A stretch of 6,689 bases of DNA from Pseudomonadota bacterium (lineage in GTDB: Bacteria > Myxococcota_A > Polyangia > Haliangiales > Haliangiaceae). The position numbers were made by a program, and so were the translations under genes. Every line of letters begins with the position of its first letter. Position 1 is the first letter of the stretch. The notes beneath the pieces were generated by a model. That model searched no databases, had not been told where the DNA came from, and saw nothing but the letters and a program-made list of their open reading frames with translations. Below, piece after piece: positions 1 through 6,689 of the stretch. The stretch is taken from contig JAEWJO010000040.1 in assembly GCA_023386455.1 (NCBI GenBank), positions 1 through 6,689 of the forward strand. Reading direction: 5' to 3'.

Positions 1-518
1 TCCTGGAGTCGCTCGACGAGCAGATCGCCGAGGCGGCGCGCGCTGTCGAACGCTCGCGTCGCCGTGCCGACGGCGCCGAGCCGCGCATTCGCCTCGATCG
101 CTGCGTCGAGGAGCTCGTCGAGCTCGACGAGCTGGGTGCGTGGTCCCCGGCCGCCTTCCTCGGCGACCGGCGCGCTCGGCCGCGGCGCGGGCGACACGAC
201 GGCGGGCGGCGCCGCGAGTGCCGCGACGCTCTCGGCGATCGCGTCGCCCAGCGCGAGCAGACGCGCGATCGCGTCAGCGGGTATCGCCTGATCGCGCTCG
301 CGAAACGCGGCGAGCACGTCCTCGATCGCGTGCGCGTGGTCCGCGATCTGCGGCTGCCGTACGACGCGCGCGGCGCCCTTCAGCGTGTGCGCGAGACGCA
401 ACAGCCGCGCGACCGTCTCGGCGCTGCCGGACTTCTCGAGCTCGAGGATTCCTTTGCCGAGCCCCTCGACGAGCTCCGCCGCCTCGATCCGGAAGTACTT
501 GTACGGATCTGCGCTCAT
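1..518 (-). CDS. CheA-type histidine kinase, N-terminal part (HPt domain); truncated by the left edge
   Basis: Only the first 172 codons are present; the gene runs off the left edge. A CheA autophosphorylates on a histidine of its HPt domain under control of receptor and CheW, then passes the phosphate to response regulators. The HPt domain spans about residues 5-100. Its phosphosite motif LAHTLKGAARV (residues 42-52) makes His44 the expected phosphorylated residue. A Pro/Ala-rich linker follows (about 103-126). A helical segment beginning TQLVELDELLDAAIEAN (128-144) then looks like the start of the dimerisation region, so no separate P2 domain is apparent. ATG at 518 overlaps the TGA of the receptor gene (ATGA, 515-518). 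No Shine-Dalgarno is visible, so translation is probably coupled to that gene. The N-terminus MSADPYKYFRIEA resembles CheA/REC hybrids of Wsp/ACF-type systems; whether a C-terminal receiver is present cannot be seen. Confidence in CheA identity is high; the subclass is inferred. Confidence 0.92.
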   Translation of the reverse strand, partial: MSADPYKYFRIEAAELVEGLGKGILELEKSGSAETVARLLRLAHTLKGAARVVRQPQIADHAHAIEDVLAAFRERDQAIPADAIARLLALGDAIAESVAALAAPPAVVSPAPRPSAPVAEEGGRGPRTQLVELDELLDAAIEANARLGAVGTATRAFDSARRLGDLLVERLQ

Positions 519-1984
519 GCGGTGCGGTCGGTCTGCACCAGCCGGAGGACCTCGCGCGACAGCGTCGCGAGCTGTCCCGCGGTCATCAGCGTCTGCGTGG
601 TGCTCGACTCGGTCTCCTTGCTCGCCTGTGCGATGTCTGCGATCGCGACATTGACCTGCTCGATCGCGGTTGCCTGCTGCTTCGTCGACAGCTCGATCTC
701 GCGCGCGGCATCGGTCGTCGTCACGACGAGCGACGCGATCTGCTTGAACGACGACGCCATCTCGCCGACCTGCGCGGCACTCGCATCGACGGCCTTGCTG
801 CCGGCCTCGGTTGCCATCACGGTCGTGTTGACCGCGCTGCGCACGCCCTCGACCATCTCGCGGATCTCCTTCGTCGAGACGCCGACGCGATCGGCGAGCT
901 TGCGAATCTCGTCGGCGACCACGCCGAACCTGCGACCAGCCTCCCCGGCCCCCGCGGCCTCGATCGTCGCGTTGATCGCGAGGATGTTCGTCTGCTCCGC
1001 GAGCTCCGCGACGATATCGAGCACGACGCCGACCTGCTGTGACTTCTTGCTGAGCTCTGCCATGTGCGAAACGATCAGGTCGACCTGCCTGCGCACGGTC
1101 GCGACCGAGTCGCCGCCCCTCGTCACCGTCGTTGCTCCCTCGCGCGCGGTCGCCGCCGTCTCCCCCGCGATCTGAGACACGCGCTGGGCACTCTCGGCAA
1201 TCTGGTGCGAGGTCGTCAGCAGCTCGCGGATCGTCGTCGCGATCTGCGTCATCGCGGTCGCTTGCTCCGTCGCACTGCTCGCCTGCTGGTTCGCGGCCGC
1301 CTGGAGCTCGCTCGAGCTACTCTGCATGTTGCGTACGGCGGCACCGACCTGCCGGGACACCGAGCTGGTGATCAGCCAGCCGACGAGGACCGTCAGCACG
1401 AGCGCGCCGATGCTGCCCCACAGGATCACGCGGCTGGTCACGGCCTGCGCGTCGCGCGCCTCGGCCTGGCGCGCCACGAGCAATCGCTCCTCGGCGTCGT
1501 CCATCTCGTCGAGGATCCGCCGAACAGCATCCATGCTGACCTTGCCATCGCCGCTGGCGATGCTCGCCGTCGCGTCCTCGAGCGACGTCCGGCGCTGCAC
1601 GAGCACGCGCTTCAGCTCCTCGAACTTCGTGTCGAGCTGCGGCTTCAGCACGTCGAGTCGACGCTGCTGCTCGGGATTGCCGGTGGTCACCCGGCGCAGC
1701 TCGGAATAGGCGCGATCGACCGCGCCGAGTGCCTGGTTGTAGGGCTCGAGGAACTCCTCGCGTCCCGTGATCACGAAGCCGCGCTGTCCGGTCTCGGCAT
1801 CGACGGCGCTGGCGCGCAGATGTGCGATCTGCGCGCGCACCACCTGCGTGTGGGCGACGCGCTCGTTCGTTGCGAGCAGCGACGACGCGCTCTGATAGCC
1901 GGTGACCGCGACGACGAGCAGCGCGATCGCCGTGATCGCGAAGCCCGCGCCGACCTTCCGGCCGAATGTCCAGGTGCCAAACAT
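515..1984 (-). CDS. Methyl-accepting chemotaxis protein (CHASE3-type sensor, two TM helices, no HAMP)
   Basis: This transmembrane chemoreceptor signals through CheW/CheA. Counting from the preferred start (489 aa), TM1 is about residues 12-31. A helical extracytoplasmic region (about 35-180) has the CHASE3-like motif DAETGQRGFVITG (62-74), and TM2 is about 186-206. The rest is one long signalling hairpin with tip QTNILAINATIEAAGAGE (331-348). The arms are nearly equal (about 140 residues from TM2 to tip and from tip to C-terminus), which leaves no room for a HAMP domain. This length fits the 40-heptad receptor class (inference). The tip has AAGAGE where most receptors have AARAGE. There is no C-terminal CheR/CheB-tethering pentapeptide. 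An in-frame ATG at 1990 would overlap the upstream TGA (ATGA), but the strong AAGGAGG at 1992-1998 is only 1 nt from it and 7 nt from the ATG at 1984, so 1984 is preferred. It lies between cheW and cheA in the operon and is probably the system's dedicated receptor. Confidence 0.95.
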   Translation of the reverse strand: MFGTWTFGRKVGAGFAITAIALLVVAVTGYQSASSLLATNERVAHTQVVRAQIAHLRASAVDAETGQRGFVITGREEFLEPYNQALGAVDRAYSELRRVTTGNPEQQRRLDVLKPQLDTKFEELKRVLVQRRTSLEDATASIASGDGKVSMDAVRRILDEMDDAEERLLVARQAEARDAQAVTSRVILWGSIGALVLTVLVGWLITSSVSRQVGAAVRNMQSSSSELQAAANQQASSATEQATAMTQIATTIRELLTTSHQIAESAQRVSQIAGETAATAREGATTVTRGGDSVATVRRQVDLIVSHMAELSKKSQQVGVVLDIVAELAEQTNILAINATIEAAGAGEAGRRFGVVADEIRKLADRVGVSTKEIREMVEGVRSAVNTTVMATEAGSKAVDASAAQVGEMASSFKQIASLVVTTTDAAREIELSTKQQATAIEQVNVAIADIAQASKETESSTTQTLMTAGQLATLSREVLRLVQTDRTA

Positions 1985-1986
1985 GC

Positions 1987-2466
1987 TCATGCCTCCTTGC
2001 GCTCGAGCGCCGCGATCACGGACTCGAGCAGAACGATGGGTCGTAGCTGGTCGTTGGCGCGCGCCACCTCGTGAACATGCGCACTGCCCTCTCTCGCGCG
2101 CACGATCGTGTCTTCCGCGAGCGCGAGGTGACCTTCGAACGCGTCGAACGCGAAGCCGAGTCGTTGTCGCGCCGCGATCACGATCCAGCGCGGCGATACC
2201 GCGGGCGCGGTCCCGACGAGCGCACCGAGGTCGAACACCGGGACGACGGCCCCGCGCACACCCGCGAGGCCGAGCAGGGCGCGACTACGCGACGGGACCG
2301 CGGTGATCGGACGGTCGGCGAATACGCCGGCGATCTCGCGGAGGCGCACCGCATGTGCCTCGCCTCCGATCCGGATCGCGATCAGCCGCTCGCCACCGCC
2401 GCCGGTCTCCGCGGGGAGCCGCGCGAACGCGCTATCGAACTCGGCTCTCAGCTCGCGTGACTTCAT
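1987..2466 (-). CDS. CheW-like coupling protein (second CheW of the operon, WspD-like position)
   Basis: This 159-aa CheW-fold adaptor is expected to bridge receptor and CheA at the inner face of the membrane. It has a charged N-terminal extension (residues 1-25, starting MKSRELRAEFDSAFARLP). The CheW beta-barrel follows, including the ERLIAIRIGGEAHAV strand region (26-40) and the conserved core GLAGVRGAVVPVFDL (66-80), which resembles the RG-x-V-x-P-V-x-D-L signature. There is no receiver domain. The frame stays open to 2502, but ATG at 2466 is chosen for two reasons: it overlaps the cheR stop (ATGA, 2463-2466), and GGAG (2475-2478) sits 8 nt upstream. Its own TGA (1987-1989) lies immediately ahead of the receptor start. 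It is located directly after a TPR-bearing CheR, as WspD is after WspC in Pseudomonas. The assignment as a CheW is secure; the WspD analogy rests on order only. Confidence 0.92.
   Translation of the reverse strand: MKSRELRAEFDSAFARLPAETGGGGERLIAIRIGGEAHAVRLREIAGVFADRPITAVPSRSRALLGLAGVRGAVVPVFDLGALVGTAPAVSPRWIVIAARQRLGFAFDAFEGHLALAEDTIVRAREGSAHVHEVARANDQLRPIVLLESVIAALERKEA
1992..1998 (-). promoter_or_regulatory. Shine-Dalgarno AAGGAGG deciding the receptor start
   Basis: A near-perfect anti-16S match reads AAGGAGG on the minus strand. It ends 1 nt before the first in-frame ATG (1990) and 7 nt before the second (1984). The 7-nt spacing is normal, which favours the second ATG and a receptor beginning MFGTWTFGRK. 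It is the strongest ribosome binding site in the operon. Confidence 0.75.
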
Positions 2467-3860
2467 GACGTCCGCTCCAGGCTTGCGAGCTCGCTGCGGC
2501 ACAGCGCGATCAGTGCGTCGCGCTGGAAGCCACCTCCGAACAGGATGATCCGCCGCTCGTCCTCGTCGTCGAGGAGCACGGCAGCCTCGCCGAGCTCGCG
2601 GGTGGCGAGCGCGCGATCGTTACGCCGCCGCGCCAGCACGCCGAGCCTCATGTGCGCGAGCGCGAAGCCCGGATCGAGACCGATCGCGACGCGCTGGTGC
2701 TCGACGGCACCCGACACGTCACCTGCCGCCTCGCAGCACAGCGCGAGGATGAAGTGCCCGGCGGCGGGGGCGGTGCGCCCGGCGATCAGCTGCTCGCACG
2801 CGCGCTCGGCATCCTCGATGCGGCCGCACTGGGCGCACGCGGCCGCACGCATCACGGCGACCTCTGGATCGTCGCCGCCACGCTGTTCGATCGCCGCGAG
2901 CACGTCGCCGAATCGCTCCTGTCGCCAGAGCTCGAGCAGGCCGCCGGCATCCGGCTCCGCATCCAGCGGCGGAGGCGAATCGCGGCGCGTCAGTGCCGAC
3001 ACGCGGTCGGTCGCGTCGCGGATCGAACCGAGCCAGTCGATCGGTGGGACGTCGGCGACGGCGCGCCGTTGCGATGACGTCCACCCCGCGGGGCGTCGCA
3101 CGTAGAAGAACGTATCGTGCGCGTGACACAGCTCGAATTCGTCGGAGATCCCGCGGAGCGTCTCGGCGTGGCCGAGGAACAGGTGACCACCGGGACGCAG
3201 CGCGCGCGCGATCGCACGAATGACGGTCGCCATCACCTCCGGCCGGAAGTACATGAGAACGTTGCGGCAGAACACGACGTCGAGCGACGCGGTCGGCCAC
3301 GCGGCCTCGTCGAGGAGGTTCGCGCGGTCGAGCTGGACCGCGTTGCGGATCTCGCCGACGAGCTCGACGTGCTTGCCGACCTGCACGAACCAGCGGTCGC
3401 GAATGGCGTCCGGCGTCTCGCGCAGGCTCCACATCGCGTAGCGCGCGCGTGCCGCGCGAGCGAGTGCCTCCGGGTTGATGTCGAACGCGCGGATCGTCGC
3501 GGGGGCGAGCTGTGCGTCGCGCAGCGCCATCGCGATCGAGTACGGTTCCTCGCCCGATGCGCAGCCCGCGGACAGGATGTCGAGCGGGCCTGTCGTGCGC
3601 GCGATGTCGACGAGCGCGGCGAACTGCTCGCGGTTGCGAAAGAAGTAGGTCTCGCCGACCGTCAGCTCGGCGGCGAGTGCGCCCTCGTCGAAGCCCGGCG
3701 ACGCGACGAGCTGCGCGACGTACGCCGCTGCCGACAGCCCGTACGCCCCGGCGCGCCGGCCGAGCACGCCGGCGAGGAGACCGTGCTTGCGGGCGTCGAA
3801 CACGATGCCGAGCTGGGCCTCGACGCCCACGCGGAAGCGCTCGACGTCTGCCCGGCTCAC
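2463..3860 (-). CDS. CheR-type chemoreceptor methyltransferase with C-terminal TPR region (WspC/FrzF-like)
   Basis: This 465-aa enzyme should methylate receptor glutamates using S-adenosylmethionine. The N-terminal helical CheR domain is about residues 1-60. The catalytic domain follows, with GETYFFRNREQF (69-80), the SAM-binding motif AGCASGEEPYSIAMAL (98-113), the acidic FDINPEAL (126-133), FCRNVLMYF (197-205) and LFLGHAETL (228-236). After a Pro-rich linker (about 290-303), residues 305-425 form helix-turn-helix pairs typical of TPR repeats. A C-terminal segment ends LFGGGFQRDALIALC (440-454). Classical CheR proteins are about 280 aa; the TPR tail is the hallmark of WspC and FrzF and probably sets receptor specificity. 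The start is GTG at 3860, overlapping the upstream cheW stop (GTGA, 3857-3860), with GAGGG (3867-3871) 6 nt before it. All expected catalytic motifs look intact. Confidence 0.95.
   Translation of the reverse strand: MSRADVERFRVGVEAQLGIVFDARKHGLLAGVLGRRAGAYGLSAAAYVAQLVASPGFDEGALAAELTVGETYFFRNREQFAALVDIARTTGPLDILSAGCASGEEPYSIAMALRDAQLAPATIRAFDINPEALARAARARYAMWSLRETPDAIRDRWFVQVGKHVELVGEIRNAVQLDRANLLDEAAWPTASLDVVFCRNVLMYFRPEVMATVIRAIARALRPGGHLFLGHAETLRGISDEFELCHAHDTFFYVRRPAGWTSSQRRAVADVPPIDWLGSIRDATDRVSALTRRDSPPPLDAEPDAGGLLELWRQERFGDVLAAIEQRGGDDPEVAVMRAAACAQCGRIEDAERACEQLIAGRTAPAAGHFILALCCEAAGDVSGAVEHQRVAIGLDPGFALAHMRLGVLARRRNDRALATRELGEAAVLLDDEDERRIILFGGGFQRDALIALCRSELASLERTS
2475..2478 (-). promoter_or_regulatory. 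Shine-Dalgarno GGAG for the second cheW
   Basis: GGAG on the minus strand lies 8 nt upstream of the ATG at 2466, inside the 3' end of cheR. It supports starting this CheW at MKSREL rather than at the upstream in-frame ATG at 2502, which would add 12 residues of uncharacteristic sequence. Confidence 0.6.
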
Positions 3861-4270
3861 GCGATTCCCTCTGCGAGCCGCGACGCCTCGAGCACGACGA
3901 GCAGCTCGCGATCCGTCGCGCCGAGCGACGCGACGACTGCATGCCCTCCGGCGAGCAGCGGCGGCAACGCCTGGAGCGCCGCCGGCTCGATCGTCCGCAC
4001 GTCCACGACCTCCTCGACGGCGAGCGCGACGGTACGCGGGCCCGTGCGGATCGTGACGAAGCGGGCCGGCGTTCCTGCATCTGCTTCGAGCAGGCGGGCG
4101 AGATCGACGACGACCGTCGGCTTCGCGCGGATCACCGACACGCCGAGCACCGATGGATGTGCGTCGGCCATCGGCTCGATCGGCAGCGGCCGCATCGTCT
4201 CGATCACCGCGTCGATGGGAAGCGCGCAGCTGCGCCGACCGACGCGACAGATCAGTACCCGTTCGGGCAT
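3857..4270 (-). CDS. CheW-like coupling protein (first gene of the chemosensory operon)
   Basis: This 137-aa single-domain CheW homologue opens the operon. Visible elements are the first barrel strand VLICRVGRRSCALPIDAVIE (5-24), the central VIRAKPTVVVDLARLL (46-61), where the usual Arg-Gly is Arg-Ala, and the closing RELLVVLEASRLAEG (121-135). It should link receptor to CheA. Two CheWs in one operon are typical of Wsp/ACF-type systems, where one may couple to CheA and the other help array building (inference). The frame stays open upstream to a TTG at 4327, but CheW homology begins only at the ATG at 4270. A GTG at 4273 is directly in front and equally possible. No convincing Shine-Dalgarno is present. 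The stop overlaps the cheR start, and the next gene upstream is the glycosidase on the same strand, 97 bp away. Confidence 0.88.
   Translation of the reverse strand: MPERVLICRVGRRSCALPIDAVIETMRPLPIEPMADAHPSVLGVSVIRAKPTVVVDLARLLEADAGTPARFVTIRTGPRTVALAVEEVVDVRTIEPAALQALPPLLAGGHAVVASLGATDRELLVVLEASRLAEGIA
3867..3871 (-). promoter_or_regulatory. Shine-Dalgarno GAGGG for the GTG start of cheR
   Basis: GAGGG on the minus strand is 6 nt upstream of the GTG at 3860. It supports GTG as the true start even though the codon is embedded in the upstream stop (GTGA). Confidence 0.6.
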
Positions 4271-4318
4271 CACCCGGATGATAGGCCAGGTGGGCCGCTC
4301 TCGCGGCGCGTGCACTAA

Positions 4319-4337
4319 CCGCAACAATTTGTTGCGG
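4319..4337. promoter_or_regulatory. 19-bp perfect palindrome, candidate operator (or weak hairpin)
   Basis: The sequence CCGCAACAATTTGTTGCGG has 9-bp arms around a single central T and is an A/T-rich core in very GC-rich surroundings. It sits 48 bp upstream of the preferred cheW start and 31 bp past the glycosidase stop. As RNA it could fold a 7-bp stem with a 5-nt loop. No T tract follows on either strand, so an intrinsic terminator is less likely than a dimeric regulator site. I do not recognise the binding family. Confidence 0.55.
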
Positions 4338-4341
4338 CTGA

Positions 4342-4360
4342 CCTCACGGCCGCCTCACGG
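4342..4360. repeat. 8-bp direct repeat CCTCACGG with 11-bp periodicity
   Basis: CCTCACGG occurs at 4342-4349 and again at 4353-4360, exactly 11 bp apart, about one helical turn. On the minus strand it reads CCGTGAGG twice, just upstream of the 19-bp palindrome relative to the che operon. This spacing is typical of tandem response-regulator half-sites, but chance is quite possible at this GC content. Confidence 0.35.
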
Positions 4361-4367
4361 GCTTCAC

Positions 4368-5699
<1,332 letters not shown>

Positions 5700-5725
5700 G
5701 CTCGGACGGAGGCGGTCCGCGCACC

Positions 5726-5735
5726 GATCGGGTCA
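5726..5735 (-). promoter_or_regulatory. TGACCCGATC element, left copy (upstream of the minus-strand GH18 gene)
   Basis: The minus strand reads TGACCCGATC, ending exactly 26 nt before the ATG at 5699. It is a perfect inverted copy of the element at 5796-5805. Here the preceding base makes TTGACC. It could be an operator half-site, a sigma-factor recognition element, or a conserved leader sequence. Confidence 0.6.
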
Positions 5736-5795
5736 ACGCGCCGAGCATTTCGTGCATCTGCGCGGGATTCCTCGCGAAAGAATTTTCGATCGCCG

Positions 5796-5805
5796 TGACC
5801 CGATC
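5796..5805 (+). promoter_or_regulatory. TGACCCGATC element, right copy (upstream of the plus-strand GH18 gene)
   Basis: The plus strand reads TGACCCGATC, ending exactly 26 nt before the ATG at 5832, the same spacing as the left copy. The bases between the element and the ATG are poorly conserved between the two genes, so the element stands out as a retained sequence. Confidence 0.6.
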
Positions 5806-5831
5806 CGGCGACGCCCGCTCTCTATCCAGAC

Positions 5832-6689
5832 ATGACCAAGCAATGCGTCGTGGTGTGCCTGCTCGCGCTCATGGGCTGCGTCGGCGACGGCGGGATCGGT
5901 GGTGATGATGACGGCTCGGGATCCGGCTCGGGCTCGGGCTCGGGCTCGGGTTCCGGATCGGGCTCGGCTCCCGAAGGTCTCGTCTTCGGGCCTTACAAGG
6001 ATACGAGCATCAACATGAACTGGAACACCAACGTCATCTCGACGATGGTCACGGGCACCCGCGTGCCGCTCGTCGACGACATGACCGCGCACGGTGCGAA
6101 GACCGTCACGCTGTCGTTCGCCACCGGCGAGTGCGGCAGCGAGAACTGGGGCGGCGTGCCCGGCGCCACGATGGCCGAGGTGAACGTGCCGATGCTCTCC
6201 GCGAGCAACATCGACTACATCCTCGCGACCGGCGGCGCCGCCGGCTCGTTCACGTGTGGCACCGATGCGGGCATGCAGGCATTCCTCGCGCGCTGGGCCT
6301 CGCCGCACCTGATCGGCGTCGACTACGACATCGAGGCCGGTCAGAGCGAGGAGCAGATCGGCCAGCTGATCCAGCGGATCGTCGCCGCGCACGCGATGTA
6401 CCCGACGCTGCGCTGGAGCCTGACGCTCGCGACGCTCGCGAACAACGACGGCTCGCCGACCGCCGTCTCGATGGGCTCCTCCGCGCCGAGCAGCTTCAAC
6501 ATCAAGGGCGACCAGACGCTGATGGCGGTCAAGACCCGGCTCGGCTTCGACGGCAGCGCGTCGACGTGGCCCGGGTACGTCACGGTGAACCTCATGACGA
6601 TGGACTACGGCGGCCCGAGCGCCGGCGTCTGCGTCGTCAGTGGCGGGCTCTGCGACATGGGCCAGTCGGCGATCCAGGCGGCGCACAAC
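5832..6689 (+). CDS. Secreted lipoprotein glycoside hydrolase family 18 (chitinase-like), no N-terminal binding module; truncated by the right edge
   Basis: There are 286 codons open to the right edge with no stop. The short signal peptide MTKQCVVVCLLALMGC has a lipobox with lipidated Cys16 and Val at +2. A short acidic stretch GGDDD (23-27) is followed by nine Gly-Ser pairs (28-45), and the GH18 domain starts directly at APEGLVFGPYKDTS (46-59). Visible motifs are GGAAGSF, the catalytic GVDYDIE with Asp164, Asp166 and Glu168, and MTMDYG near the end; Tyr165 replaces the Phe of its neighbour. By eye it is about three-quarters identical to the divergent GH18 lipoprotein, with five extra residues at about 239-243. 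The last barrel strands and the WSxxRD motif should lie beyond the window, as might a C-terminal binding module. There is no Shine-Dalgarno upstream of the ATG; this start is chosen because it gives a complete lipoprotein signal. Confidence 0.9.
   Translation, partial: MTKQCVVVCLLALMGCVGDGGIGGDDDGSGSGSGSGSGSGSGSGSAPEGLVFGPYKDTSINMNWNTNVISTMVTGTRVPLVDDMTAHGAKTVTLSFATGECGSENWGGVPGATMAEVNVPMLSASNIDYILATGGAAGSFTCGTDAGMQAFLARWASPHLIGVDYDIEAGQSEEQIGQLIQRIVAAHAMYPTLRWSLTLATLANNDGSPTAVSMGSSAPSSFNIKGDQTLMAVKTRLGFDGSASTWPGYVTVNLMTMDYGGPSAGVCVVSGGLCDMGQSAIQAAHN
5913..5966 (+). repeat. Hexamer GGCTCG array (nine units, some degenerate) encoding the Gly-Ser linker
   Basis: Nine Gly-Ser dipeptide units are mostly GGCTCG, with GGATCC, GGTTCC and GGATCG variants. 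It is the same hexamer as the GH18-proximal array of the divergent gene. The synonymous variants at both ends suggest older edges and a more recently homogenised centre. Confidence 0.85.

Larger units (their letters stand above)
4271..4367. promoter_or_regulatory. Intergenic region upstream of the chemosensory operon
   Basis: This is the only non-coding gap that could carry the promoter of the minus-strand che operon. It also receives the 3' end of the glycosidase mRNA. It contains a perfect 19-bp palindrome and an 8-bp direct repeat, annotated separately. I see no paired -35/-10 sigma70 boxes. A TATCAT on the minus strand lies only about 8 nt before the ATG and lacks a matching -35. The che operon could also be read through from the glycosidase gene. 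Confidence 0.5.
5700..5831. promoter_or_regulatory. Divergent promoter region between the two GH18 genes
   Basis: This 132-bp gap must supply initiation signals for both divergently transcribed glycosidase genes. Besides the symmetric TGACCCGATC pair, there is a small inverted repeat CGAAA-GAAT-TTTCG at 5775-5788 and another CGAAA on the minus strand at 5748-5752. The minus-strand copy includes TTGACC, close to a -35 box, but no matching -10 lies at normal spacing. Neither start codon has a purine-rich Shine-Dalgarno. Confidence 0.65.

Noticed and set aside
140..1042. Plus-strand open frames of about 280-340 codons opposite cheA and the receptor
   Set aside because: They are Arg-rich antisense shadows with no recognisable domain, while the minus strand shows canonical HPt and receptor motifs.
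2719..4080. Minus-strand 453-codon frame overlapping cheR
   Set aside because: It is an out-of-frame shadow of cheR with Arg/Ser-rich composition; the CheR motifs are in the other frame.
4271..4327. 19-residue N-terminal extension of the first CheW from a TTG start
   Set aside because: The extension has no CheW homology, runs through the palindrome and lacks a suitable Shine-Dalgarno. ATG at 4270 (or GTG at 4273) fits the family's N-terminus.
4319..4337. Intrinsic terminator for the minus-strand glycosidase
   Set aside because: The stem could form, but the following bases are TTAGTGCACG rather than a T tract. I kept it as a candidate operator.
5733..6686. Minus-strand open frame opposite the right-hand GH18 gene, resembling part of the long antisense frame over the other copy
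   Set aside because: The similarity arises because the sense genes are paralogues and the frame is in the same antisense register. The lipoprotein signal, linker and catalytic motifs are all on the plus strand.

Overview
The window comes from a very GC-rich bacterium with strong G/C preference at third codon positions. The gene content points to the Myxococcota: a chemosensory operon with a TPR-tailed CheR, and secreted lipoproteins carrying long Gly-Ser linkers. Linkers of this type are common in Kofleriaceae/Sandaracinaceae-like genomes. This placement is an inference from style and content, not from a marker gene.

From 4270 down to the left edge, five genes run on the minus strand as one tightly packed operon. 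In transcription order they are a small CheW, a CheR methyltransferase with a C-terminal TPR region, a second CheW, a two-TM CHASE3-type chemoreceptor, and the N-terminus of a CheA kinase (HPt domain with His44, cut off by the window edge). Neighbouring genes overlap by 4 bp (GTGA or ATGA) or, with the receptor start I prefer, are separated by 2 bp. Two CheWs flanking a CheR-TPR, with one receptor and a CheA, is the gene set of the Wsp/'alternative cellular function' class of chemosensory systems rather than a classical flagellar che operon. The CheB and output regulator expected for such a system would lie beyond the left edge.

The 97-bp gap 4271-4367 lies upstream of the che operon and holds a perfect 19-bp palindrome and an 8-bp direct repeat spaced 11 bp apart. 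No clear sigma70 promoter is visible there.

From 4368 rightward there are two paralogous secreted family-18 glycoside hydrolases, arranged head to head. The minus-strand copy (4368-5699) is a lipoprotein with a CBM5/12-type chitin-binding module, a two-part Gly-Ser linker and a GH18 catalytic domain. The plus-strand copy (5832 to the right edge, truncated) has a lipobox and Gly-Ser linker but no N-terminal binding module. The catalytic domains are roughly three-quarters identical by eye.

The 132-bp region between the two start codons contains a perfect 10-bp inverted repeat, TGACCCGATC. Each copy ends exactly 26 nt from its own ATG, so the repeat is centred on the exact midpoint of the gap. 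This shared control element is the most distinctive non-coding signal in the window. Together the genes suggest a predatory or saprophytic bacterium with surface-tethered chitin-active enzymes next to a surface or nutrient-sensing array. A functional link between the two groups is speculative.
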